From the NCBI RefSeq assembly GCF_013294115.1, contig NZ_JABSNP010000020.1, positions 1-64,000 of the forward strand: a stretch of 64,000 bases of DNA, in the 5' to 3' direction. Within the stretch, counting starts at the first letter, position 1. The number at the start of each line of letters is the position of its first letter. The notes beneath the pieces were generated by a model. The model saw nothing but the letters and a program-made list of their open reading frames with translations, did not search any database and was not told the origin of the DNA. This document shows, in pieces, positions 51,370 to 58,451 of the stretch. Made by a program: the position numbers and the translations under genes. This DNA is from Hymenobacter caeli. Lineage in GTDB: Bacteria > Bacteroidota > Bacteroidia > Cytophagales > Hymenobacteraceae.

Positions 51370-52368
51370 GTGATTTCTGCCCCCGCCGCCGCCCTGGCCC
51401 CCCCCGACCTGCTGCGCATCGCCCGCCAGGTGCTGCACGAAGAAGCCGCCGCCCTCTACGGCGTGGCCGACGCCGTGGGGGCCACCCCCGATTTTGCCCG
51501 CTGCGTGGCGGCCATCCTGGGCCTCACGGGCCGCGTGGCGGTGACGGGCGTGGGCAAAAGCGCCCACATCGCCGGCAAAATCGTGGCCACGCTCAACGGC
51601 ACCGGCACGCCGGCCCTGTTCATGCACGCGGCCGACGCCCTCCACGGCGATTTGGGCATGATTCAGGCCCAGGACTTCGTGCTGGCCATCAGCAAGAGCG
51701 GCGACACGGCCGAAATCAAGGTGCTCGTGCCGCTGCTGCGCCGCCGGGGCGTGCCGCTGGCCGCCTTGGTGAGCAACGCCGACTCGTACCTGGCCCAGCA
51801 GGCCGACTACGTGCTGCACGCCCCCGTGGCCCGCGAGGCCTGCCCCAACAACCTGGCCCCCACCACCAGCACCACCGCCGCCCTGGCCCTGGGCGACGCC
51901 CTGGCCGTGTGCCTGCTGGAGGCCCGCCACTTCTCGGCCCAGGACTTTGCCCGCCTGCACCCCGGCGGCACCCTGGGCAAGCAGCTCTACCTGACGGTGG
52001 GCGACCTGAGCCGCCAGAACCAGCGCCCCCACGTGGGCCTCGACGCGCCGCTGAAGGAGGTGCTGCTGGAGATTTCGGGCAAGCGCCTGGGGGCCACCGC
52101 CGTGCTCAACGCCGCCGGGGCCCTGGCCGGCATCATCACCGACGGCGACCTGCGCCGGATGCTGGGCGGGCACCTGACCGACCTGGAAACGGTGCGGGCC
52201 CGCGACATCCTCACGCCCGCGCCCGCCACGGTGGGCATCGACGACTTTGCCGCCGAGGCCCTGGCCCGGATGCAGGCCCGCAACATCACCCAGCTGGTGG
52301 TCCTGGAAAACGAGCGGTTCGCCGGGTTTATCCACCTGCACGACCTGCTGCGCGAAGGACTGGTTTAA
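51370..52368 (+). CDS. kdsD: Arabinose-5-phosphate isomerase (KpsF/GutQ family)
   Basis: 332 residues; GTG start at 51370. The SIS domain (about 45-180) contains VAVTGVGKSAHIAGKIVATLNGTGTPALF, SKSGDTAEIK and TTSTTAALALGDALAVCLLE; two CBS domains follow (about 210-330). It makes arabinose 5-phosphate for Kdo in lipopolysaccharide. TTG codons further upstream are in other frames. No kds genes nearby. Confidence 0.93.
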   Translation: MISAPAAALAPPDLLRIARQVLHEEAAALYGVADAVGATPDFARCVAAILGLTGRVAVTGVGKSAHIAGKIVATLNGTGTPALFMHAADALHGDLGMIQAQDFVLAISKSGDTAEIKVLVPLLRRRGVPLAALVSNADSYLAQQADYVLHAPVAREACPNNLAPTTSTTAALALGDALAVCLLEARHFSAQDFARLHPGGTLGKQLYLTVGDLSRQNQRPHVGLDAPLKEVLLEISGKRLGATAVLNAAGALAGIITDGDLRRMLGGHLTDLETVRARDILTPAPATVGIDDFAAEALARMQARNITQLVVLENERFAGFIHLHDLLREGLV

Positions 52369-52411
52369 ACCGGCCTACCTTGCAGCGGAATATTACTATG
52401 CTGTTACCCCT

Positions 52412-53494
52412 ATGAATTCAACCTACCTCGTGGTGATGGCCGGCGGCATTGGCAGCCGGTTCTGGCCCTTTAGCCGCACCACGCACCCCAAGCAGTTCCA
52501 CGACGTGCTGGGCACGGGCCGCTCCATGCTGCAAGTTACGGTGGACCGCTTCGCCGGCCTGTGCCCGCCCGAAAACGTGTTCGTGGTGACCAACCGCGAC
52601 TACGCCGCCCTCGTGCACCAGCACCTGCCGCAGCTGCCCCCGGACCAGGTTCTGGGCGAGCCCATCGGGCGCAACACGGCCCCCTGCATCGCCTACGCCA
52701 GCTACCGCATTGCCCAGCGCGACCCCCGGGCCACCATCATCGTGACGCCCGCCGACCACGCGGTGGCCAACGAGCCCGAATTTCGACGGGTGATGGCCCT
52801 GGCCGTGGACGCGGCCCGCGCCAACGACGTGCTCGTGACGCTGGGCATCCACCCCTCGCGGCCCGACACCGGCTACGGCTACATCCAGTACATGGACGGC
52901 CAGAGCCTGCCCGGGGGCCAACTGCACAAGGTGAAAACCTTCACCGAAAAGCCGAACCTGGAGCTGGCCAAGATGTTCGTGGACAGCGGCGACTTCCTCT
53001 GGAACTCGGGCCTGTTCGTGTGGCGGGCCGACGCCATCCTGGACGCTTTCCGGCAGCACCTGGGCGACATTGCCGAGGTGTTCGAGGAAGGGGCGGCCGC
53101 CCTCGGCACCCCGCAGGAAGACGCCTTCATCAGCGAAGCCTACTCGCGCTGCCCCAACATCAGCATCGACTACGGCATCATGGAGAAGGCCGACAACGTG
53201 TACGTGCTGCCCGCGGCCTTCGGGTGGAGCGACGTGGGCACCTGGGATTCGCTGCACCGCATCGGCCAGCAGGACGAAAACGGCAACATGGTGAACGGCG
53301 ACGTGCTGCTGTACGACACCACCGGCTGCGTCATCAAAACCCCCTCGGAGCGCCTCGTGGTGGTGCAGGGCCTCGAAGACTACATCATCGCCGAGTACGA
53401 CAACGTGCTGCTCATCTGCAAGCGCAGCGAAGAGCAGCGCGTGAAAGAGTTCGTAGCCGACGTGAAGGCCAAGAAGGGCGCGGGCTACAACTAA
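52412..53494 (+). CDS. manC: Mannose-1-phosphate guanylyltransferase
   Basis: 360 residues from the ATG at 52412 (MNSTYLVVMAGGIGSRFWPFSR). The GMP-mannose pyrophosphorylase signature VMAGGIGSRFWP, FVVTNRDY, LGEPIGRNTAPCIAYA, VTPADHAV, GYGYIQY, FTEKPNLELAKMF, SGDFLWNSGLFVW and SIDYGIMEKADNVYVLPAAFGWSDVGTWDSL are all present. It makes GDP-mannose for envelope sugars. Single-domain form without the phosphomannose isomerase part. The reading frame continues upstream but this ATG is the family start. Confidence 0.96.
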   Translation: MNSTYLVVMAGGIGSRFWPFSRTTHPKQFHDVLGTGRSMLQVTVDRFAGLCPPENVFVVTNRDYAALVHQHLPQLPPDQVLGEPIGRNTAPCIAYASYRIAQRDPRATIIVTPADHAVANEPEFRRVMALAVDAARANDVLVTLGIHPSRPDTGYGYIQYMDGQSLPGGQLHKVKTFTEKPNLELAKMFVDSGDFLWNSGLFVWRADAILDAFRQHLGDIAEVFEEGAAALGTPQEDAFISEAYSRCPNISIDYGIMEKADNVYVLPAAFGWSDVGTWDSLHRIGQQDENGNMVNGDVLLYDTTGCVIKTPSERLVVVQGLEDYIIAEYDNVLLICKRSEEQRVKEFVADVKAKKGAGYN

Positions 53495-53514
53495 ACGTTA
53501 ATAATCAGCTTTTT

Positions 53515-54054
53515 GTGAAGCTTTTACTCGCTTGTATTCTTGCCGGCAGTAGCTGGCTGCCGACCGCCGGGGCCCCACCGAAACCCGCCACGTTGTGCCA
53601 GGCCGGGGAAACGCCTGTGTTTTCCTTCAAAACGAACGGCGGCAAAACAGCCACCCTCTGCCGGGGCCCCAAAGGCAGCTACTTGGTGTACCGGTTCGGC
53701 ACGGCGGCGAAGGTTGAGCTGCAGTACCCCGCGAAGCTCGATGCCAGTAGCTGGCGAAAGTTCACGTACTGGTTTTACACGCGTGGGGGCGGCGCTCACA
53801 ATTCCGGCATCGAAGATTACCGGCTTACGTTCGAAAATAACGGCGTGCAGTACACGCTCTCCGACCAGACCACGGCCTTCTACAACAAGCAGCAGGAGGA
53901 GGATTACCGCCGCGAAGTAGCTGTGGTAGTAACTGTGAAGGGTAAGGATGTTACCATTGCGGGTAATCTGGGAACTACGGTGGGCGAACTGGTGGCCGTG
54001 ACCCATGACCACAAGGTGAAGCTGGATGAGGACATGATGGTAGCACCCTACTAA
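53515..54054 (+). CDS. Exported protein of unknown function
   Basis: 179 residues from a GTG at 53515 (VKLLLACILAGSSWLPTAGAP, Sec signal). The mature domain looks all-beta: TLCQAGETPVFSFKTNGGKTATLC, SYLVYRFGTAAKVELQYPAK, YWFYTRGGGAHNSGIEDYRLTFENNGVQYTL. Two Cys could pair. It starts 20 bases after the manC stop and may be co-transcribed. No family recognised; similar short exported beta proteins occur in Proteobacteria and Bacteroidota. Confidence 0.75.
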   Translation: MKLLLACILAGSSWLPTAGAPPKPATLCQAGETPVFSFKTNGGKTATLCRGPKGSYLVYRFGTAAKVELQYPAKLDASSWRKFTYWFYTRGGGAHNSGIEDYRLTFENNGVQYTLSDQTTAFYNKQQEEDYRREVAVVVTVKGKDVTIAGNLGTTVGELVAVTHDHKVKLDEDMMVAPY

Positions 54055-54057
54055 ACG

Positions 54058-54093
54058 AAAAAGCCCCGGCTCTGCGCAGAGTCGGGGCTTTTC
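54058..54093. terminator. Bidirectional terminator
   Basis: AAAAGCCCCGGCTCTGC pairs with GCAGAGTCGGGGCTTTT (one mismatch, no real loop). Confidence 0.88.
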
Positions 54094-54153
54094 ATATCTC
54101 CGGGTCTATCAATCGTGCGGGCGGATTAGCTGCGTTCCACTCACAATGTCGGA

Positions 54154-55227
54154 CTAGGCGTTCACCCGCTGGCGGGCTACCTCGAACAGCATGATGCCCG
54201 CCGCTACCGACACGTTGAGGCTCTGAATCTGGCCGGTCATGGGCACTTTCAGGCGCACGTCGGCCAGGCGGAGCAGCTCGGGGGCGATGCCGTCTTCTTC
54301 CGAGCCCATGAGCACGGCCACGGGGCCCGAGAAATCGGCGGCGGCGGCGCCCACGGCTTCGTCGGCTTTTTCGGAGCAGGCCACCACCGTCACGCCCGAT
54401 TGCTGGAGGAAGCGGATGGTGTCCTGCAAGTTGTTTTCGCGGCACACGGGCAGGATGTTGAGGGCCCCGGCGGAGGTTTTGAGGGCGTCGCCGTTGATTT
54501 GGGCGGCCCCGTGCGAGGGCACCACCAGGGCCTGCACGCCCAGGCACTCGGCGGTGCGGGCAATGGCCCCGAAGTTGCGCACGTCGGTGATGCGGTCGAG
54601 CAGCAGCAGGAACGGCACCTTGCCTTCCTCAAACAAGCCGGCGAGCAGGCCGTCGAGCGGGGCGTAGTCGATGGGCGAGACGAAGGCCACCGCGCCCTGG
54701 TGGTTTTTGCGGGTGAGGCCGTCGAGCTTTTCCACCGGCACCTGCTGCACCTGGATGCCCGCTGTGCGGGCCAGGGCCGAGATGTCACCCACGAGGCTGT
54801 TTTTGGTGCCGCGCAGCAGGAAGATTTTTTCCAGCGTGCGGCCCGCGTTCAGCGCCTCCAAAATGGGGCGCAGGCCGAACAGCATGTCGATGCTGCGGTC
54901 TTGCTGCGGGGCCCGGTTTTCGTAGCGGGGGCGGTCGTCGCCGCGCTCAGCGCGTTCGGGCCGGTCCTGGCGGTAGGGGGGGCGGGCGGCGCCATCGCGG
55001 CGGGCGGGGGCATTGCCGCGGTCGGGTTGGTCGTCGCGGTTGTCGCTGCCGCCGCGGCCCCGGGGCTTGGCGCGCGGCTCCGCAGCCAGGTCGTCGGCGG
55101 CGTCACGGTCGGGCCGGAACTGTTTGGGCGTGACGGGCCGGTTCTGCTCGTCGTAAAAGCGGCGGCCCGCTACCGGCCGCTGGGGTCGGTTGCTGGGGCG
55201 CTCGGGGCGGTCTGTCCTGTTCTCCAT
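54154..55227 (-). CDS. rlmB: 23S rRNA (guanosine-2'-O-)-methyltransferase RlmB/TrmH family
   Basis: 357 residues from the ATG at 55225-55227, with the start inside the 3' end of the upstream gene (58-base overlap). Residues 1-115 are a low-complexity Arg/Asp/Pro/Gln-rich tail (RPERPSNRPQRPVAGR, RPEYRQDRPER-like runs), absent from E. coli RlmB. Then the substrate-binding domain (MLFGLRPILEALNAGRTLEKIFLL, about 118-190) and the SPOUT domain with LLLDRITDVRNFGAIARTAE, VLMGSEEDGIAPELL and KVPMTGQIQSLNVSVAAGIML (knot). Modifies 23S rRNA G2251. Confidence 0.93.
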   Translation of the reverse strand: MENRTDRPERPSNRPQRPVAGRRFYDEQNRPVTPKQFRPDRDAADDLAAEPRAKPRGRGGSDNRDDQPDRGNAPARRDGAARPPYRQDRPERAERGDDRPRYENRAPQQDRSIDMLFGLRPILEALNAGRTLEKIFLLRGTKNSLVGDISALARTAGIQVQQVPVEKLDGLTRKNHQGAVAFVSPIDYAPLDGLLAGLFEEGKVPFLLLLDRITDVRNFGAIARTAECLGVQALVVPSHGAAQINGDALKTSAGALNILPVCRENNLQDTIRFLQQSGVTVVACSEKADEAVGAAAADFSGPVAVLMGSEEDGIAPELLRLADVRLKVPMTGQIQSLNVSVAAGIMLFEVARQRVNA

Positions 55228-56450
55228 TGCTCCACGGCACCGTACCAAGGCTTTTCGTACTCGGGGCGGCGCACTAATTCGTAATTATCAGGCGCAAAGG
55301 TACTCGGCCGGGGGCGGAAGCTGAAGGTAAGGGGCCCGCCGGGGCCCACTTGCGCGTAGTACCACTGCTCGTCGCCGGTGGCCAGGCGCTGCACCCGCTG
55401 GGGCGGGCCCAGCACCACGTACAGCAGGCCCCGGTCGGTGAGGAAGCCGGCCTTGTGGGCGGGGAAGAGGCGGTTGGCCGCCGCCACGCGGCCGTAGTAG
55501 TTGCGGATGAGGACCTTGCCCACGGACTGGTTTTCGTGCGCGGCGGTCAGCCAGAAGCCGTCCACGGCCCGCTTGGGGTCGGGGGCGTTGGCGAGGCGCT
55601 GGCGCTCGGCGGTGCTGGTGAGGTAGCGCAGCGGGTCGATGAGCTCGGCGGCGGTGCGCAGGTTGGGGTAGTCGCCGTTGGCCACCAGCAGGGCCAGGGT
55701 GCGCGGCACCTGCCCGCCGATGCCGCCCACGTGCAGGGCCATCAGGCTGGGGTCGTCGCAGCGCAGCAGCTGGTTCGAGCGCACGTTCACCGAATCAATC
55801 AGGGGCAGCGTGGCGGGGCCCCCGGCCACGGTGGCGGGGTCGGTCATGGGCGGCAGGGCCGCGGTGGGGGGCACGGCGTAGCGCCGCAGCCGCACGGGCT
55901 GGACCAGCCCGTAGTTATCGATTCGAAAGGTTTCGCGGGCCCGCACGTAGGGCCGCAGCAGCGGCAGCCCCACCGAATCGGTGATGACGAACGGCCGGGC
56001 CAGGCGCTCGGCCGACAGCACCAGCCAGGTAGTGGTGGCCGCGTCCTGGGCGGTGGGCGGGGCCACGGGGCCAATCTGGACTTGCAGCACGGTGCCCGCC
56101 GGCACGCGGGCCGCCGCTACGCAGAAGCTGGCCCGCGTGCCGCCGGTGGCGTCGGGCCGCAAGTGCTGCCGTCGGCGCGGAATGCTGTCCTGCCACAGCG
56201 GGGCCGGCGCTTCGTAGCCGGCCCAGGCCGTGACGCGCATCGGCTGGCCGGGCCCCGTGGGGGCCCCGGCGGGCAGGCGCACGTACAGGCGCAGGCTGTC
56301 GCCCTCGCGGCGGGTGTCGGCCATCACGCGGGGCACGTCGCGGTAGAGGCCAGCAAAATTGGGGCGGGGCAAGGGCAGGGCCTGAGTCTGGGCCACGGCG
56401 GCCCGCCCGGGCAGCGCGGCCAGGACCAGCCAAAAGAAAAAACGGTTCAT
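55170..56450 (-). CDS. GWxTD domain-containing exported protein
   Basis: 426 residues with a signal peptide (MNRFFFWLVLAALPGRAAVA). The C-terminal third carries the GWxTD domain: FWLTAAHENQSVGKVLIRNYYGRVAAANRLFPAHKAGFLTDRGLLYVVLGPPQRV. The name-giving GWxTD is here GFLTD. This Bacteroidota family has no firm function; proteins of this type occur near carbohydrate-active genes. Overlaps rlmB by 58 bases and is co-directional. Beta-rich N-terminal two-thirds. Confidence 0.85.
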   Translation of the reverse strand: MNRFFFWLVLAALPGRAAVAQTQALPLPRPNFAGLYRDVPRVMADTRREGDSLRLYVRLPAGAPTGPGQPMRVTAWAGYEAPAPLWQDSIPRRRQHLRPDATGGTRASFCVAAARVPAGTVLQVQIGPVAPPTAQDAATTTWLVLSAERLARPFVITDSVGLPLLRPYVRARETFRIDNYGLVQPVRLRRYAVPPTAALPPMTDPATVAGGPATLPLIDSVNVRSNQLLRCDDPSLMALHVGGIGGQVPRTLALLVANGDYPNLRTAAELIDPLRYLTSTAERQRLANAPDPKRAVDGFWLTAAHENQSVGKVLIRNYYGRVAAANRLFPAHKAGFLTDRGLLYVVLGPPQRVQRLATGDEQWYYAQVGPGGPLTFSFRPRPSTFAPDNYELVRRPEYEKPWYGAVEQWRTGQTAPSAPATDPSGR

Positions 56451-56937
56451 ACCGGCGTGTACGTGGTTGACGGATCAAAAATATAAAAAGGACCGGCCCG
56501 CGCGCCCACCAACTGGTTTTGGCCGCGCTGCGCCCGGCCGGCAGTCAAAACACTGGGAACCTTGTACACCATTCCCCGCGCCGCCCGCCGGAGAAGGGCC
56601 GTGCCGGATGCATTGTTCAGGAAGCGGCGCTAATAACGCGCATTGGCCGCGTCCTTTGCTGCATTAGGGCCAGGGGTAGCCGCGGCCGGGCCGCCGCCGT
56701 GCGGCCGGCTGTTGCGTTTCGCCGTAGTATCGCTGGGCGCGGGGGTTACTTTGCGGGCGTTGCGGTGGGCGGTGGGCCGGCAAGTTGGTTACCGCCCACC
56801 GCAAATGCGAAGGCCGGCCGCGCAACAAAGTTGGGCCGGCCGATTAATCCGGGCTGGGCCGGCCGCGTTCTAAGAGTCGGCCCGCCGGGCCCCGCTCCGC
56901 CGAAACGCGGGGCTGGCCGGTGCAAGAAAGTTGAACC
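56451..56937. other. 487-base gap between divergent genes
   Basis: Holds the GWxTD gene promoter (TATTTTTG on the minus strand at 56476-56483), a perfect 14-bp stem (56760-56773 with 56791-56804, loop 17) and GGCCGGCC words repeated at about 56812, 56835, 56858. Open frames here are shadows of high GC. No gene supported. Confidence 0.75.
56476..56483 (-). promoter_or_regulatory. -7 promoter box of the GWxTD/rlmB operon
   Basis: CAAAAATA on the plus strand is TATTTTTG on the minus strand, 26 bases before the GWxTD gene start. Confidence 0.55.
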
Positions 56938-58284
56938 ATGTCCGTTTTCTCCCGTCCCTCCGCGTTGTTCATGCCGCCCACCGCTGTCGATTCATCCATG
57001 CAGCGCTTCTTTTCGGAGGCGCGGGTCCAGCGGCTGGGGGCGTTCTGGAGCGGCTTGATCATTGTGGGCATTTTTGCTTCGGGGGCGGTGCGGGTGCTGC
57101 CCAGCATCGGCGTGGCGGGCTTGTTTCTGACTGGGGTGGGCTACGCCCTGGCCCACCGATGCGTCGCCCAGTGGGCGCGGTGGCCCGAAACGCTGAGTTT
57201 CGGATTGATTTACCTGCTGCACGTGGCCTCCGGCCTGTGGCAGGCCCGCCTGGCCGACGCCGCCCTGCAGCAAGACCTGGTGCTTGAGCTGCCGTTTGTG
57301 CTGCTGCCGGTTTCGTTTTTGCTGCTGCCCGGTTGGCGGCCCGGCCACAAGCGCTTACTGTGGCTCGTGCTCATCGGCTGCTGCCTGGCCGCGGCGGCGG
57401 GGGCCGCGGCCAACTACTGGCACCACCACGAAGAAATCAACCGGCTCTACCTGCAATCGCAGGTGATGCCCACCGCCCCCGACCACATCCGCTTCAGCCT
57501 GCTGGTGAGCATGGCCGTGCTGGCGGGGGCCGTGCTGCTGGCCACCGGCCGGCTGCCCAAGCGCCTGCGCCACGCGCTGCTGGGCGCGGTGCTGCTGCTG
57601 TTCCTGTTCCAGCACCTGCTGGCCGTGCGCAGCGGCCTCGTCACGATGTACGCGGCCATCGCCCTGGGGCTGGGGTGGCTGGGGTGGCAGCTTGGGCGCT
57701 GGAAAACCGTACTGGTGGGGGGCCTGGCCATGGCCGCGCTGGCGGGCGCGTGCCTGCTGCTCTTCCCCACGCTACAAAACAAAATTACCAACACCCGCGA
57801 CGACTCGGCCCGCCTCGAAACGGTGGGCGCGGCCAATAATTACTCCGTCACGGCGCGGGTCTATTCTTATGCCGCAGCCTGGGGCGTCGTCCGCGCCCAC
57901 CCGGTGGCGGGCGTGGGCAAAGTGAAGCTGGAAGACGCCATGGCCTGGCAGTACCACGCGCGGTTTCCCGAAATCGGCCCCGAGCACTACCTGCTGCCGC
58001 ACAACCAGTTCCTCTACAACCTGGCGGCCTACGGGGCCGTGGGCCTGGTGGTGTTCTTGTTCGGATTCTACTACCCGCTGTGGCTGGGCATCCGCCGGCG
58101 CAACATCATGCTGCTGCTCATGTACCTCATCGTGTCGCTTTCCTTCACGGTCGAGTACACGCTGGAAACCCAGATTGGGGTACTCACCGGGCTGTTCTTC
58201 ATCCTGCTGGCCGCCGCGCCCACCGCCCCGCCCCAGCCCGCCCGGCCCCGGCCAACGGAGGGCTTCCTGGCCCGCGCCGGCTAA
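56938..58284 (+). CDS. O-antigen ligase-like membrane protein
   Basis: 448 residues from the ATG at 56938 (a second ATG at 56998 is possible). About eleven membrane helices. The Wzy_C/WaaL signature is in the large loop: VRAHPVAGVGKVKLEDAMAWQYHARF, then EHYLLPHNQFLYNLAAYGAVGLVVFLF (the H-N-x-F/Y-L motif). It would join O-antigen or another polysaccharide to a lipid carrier in the periplasm. Sugar partners are not adjacent; manC lies 4 kb upstream. Stands alone. Confidence 0.87.
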   Translation: MSVFSRPSALFMPPTAVDSSMQRFFSEARVQRLGAFWSGLIIVGIFASGAVRVLPSIGVAGLFLTGVGYALAHRCVAQWARWPETLSFGLIYLLHVASGLWQARLADAALQQDLVLELPFVLLPVSFLLLPGWRPGHKRLLWLVLIGCCLAAAAGAAANYWHHHEEINRLYLQSQVMPTAPDHIRFSLLVSMAVLAGAVLLATGRLPKRLRHALLGAVLLLFLFQHLLAVRSGLVTMYAAIALGLGWLGWQLGRWKTVLVGGLAMAALAGACLLLFPTLQNKITNTRDDSARLETVGAANNYSVTARVYSYAAAWGVVRAHPVAGVGKVKLEDAMAWQYHARFPEIGPEHYLLPHNQFLYNLAAYGAVGLVVFLFGFYYPLWLGIRRRNIMLLLMYLIVSLSFTVEYTLETQIGVLTGLFFILLAAAPTAPPQPARPRPTEGFLARAG

Positions 58285-58289
58285 GCAGT

Positions 58290-58325
58290 TGGCCGTTAGC
58301 TTTTAGCTGCTAGCTGTTAGCTTTC
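58290..58325. repeat. Copy of the AGCTGTTAGC-type intergenic repeat
   Basis: GCCGTTAGCTTTTAGCTGC then TAGCTGTTAGCTTTCG, nearly identical to 20405-20440. Lies right after the O-antigen ligase stop. Confidence 0.7.
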
Positions 58326-58386
58326 GTTTTATAAACGAGTCAACTACACGATTTTTATTGCATCATTGATTTTGAACAACTTACAA

Positions 58387-58426
58387 GCAAAAGGCCGGCC
58401 CGCAATTACGCGGGCCGGCCTTTTGC
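58387..58426. terminator. Perfect bidirectional terminator between convergent genes
   Basis: A 17-bp perfect stem, GCAAAAGGCCGGCCCGC with its reverse complement, around AATTAC; A- and T-runs within the stem. Confidence 0.92.
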
Positions 58427-58451
58427 TTAACCGGCGCCCATTAATAATGCC

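Noticed and set aside
56519..57058. Plus-strand frame of 179 codons in the gap before the O-antigen ligase gene
   Set aside because: It crosses the 14-bp hairpin and overlaps the O-antigen ligase start in another frame; composition is Arg/Pro/Gly-rich with no protein-like pattern.
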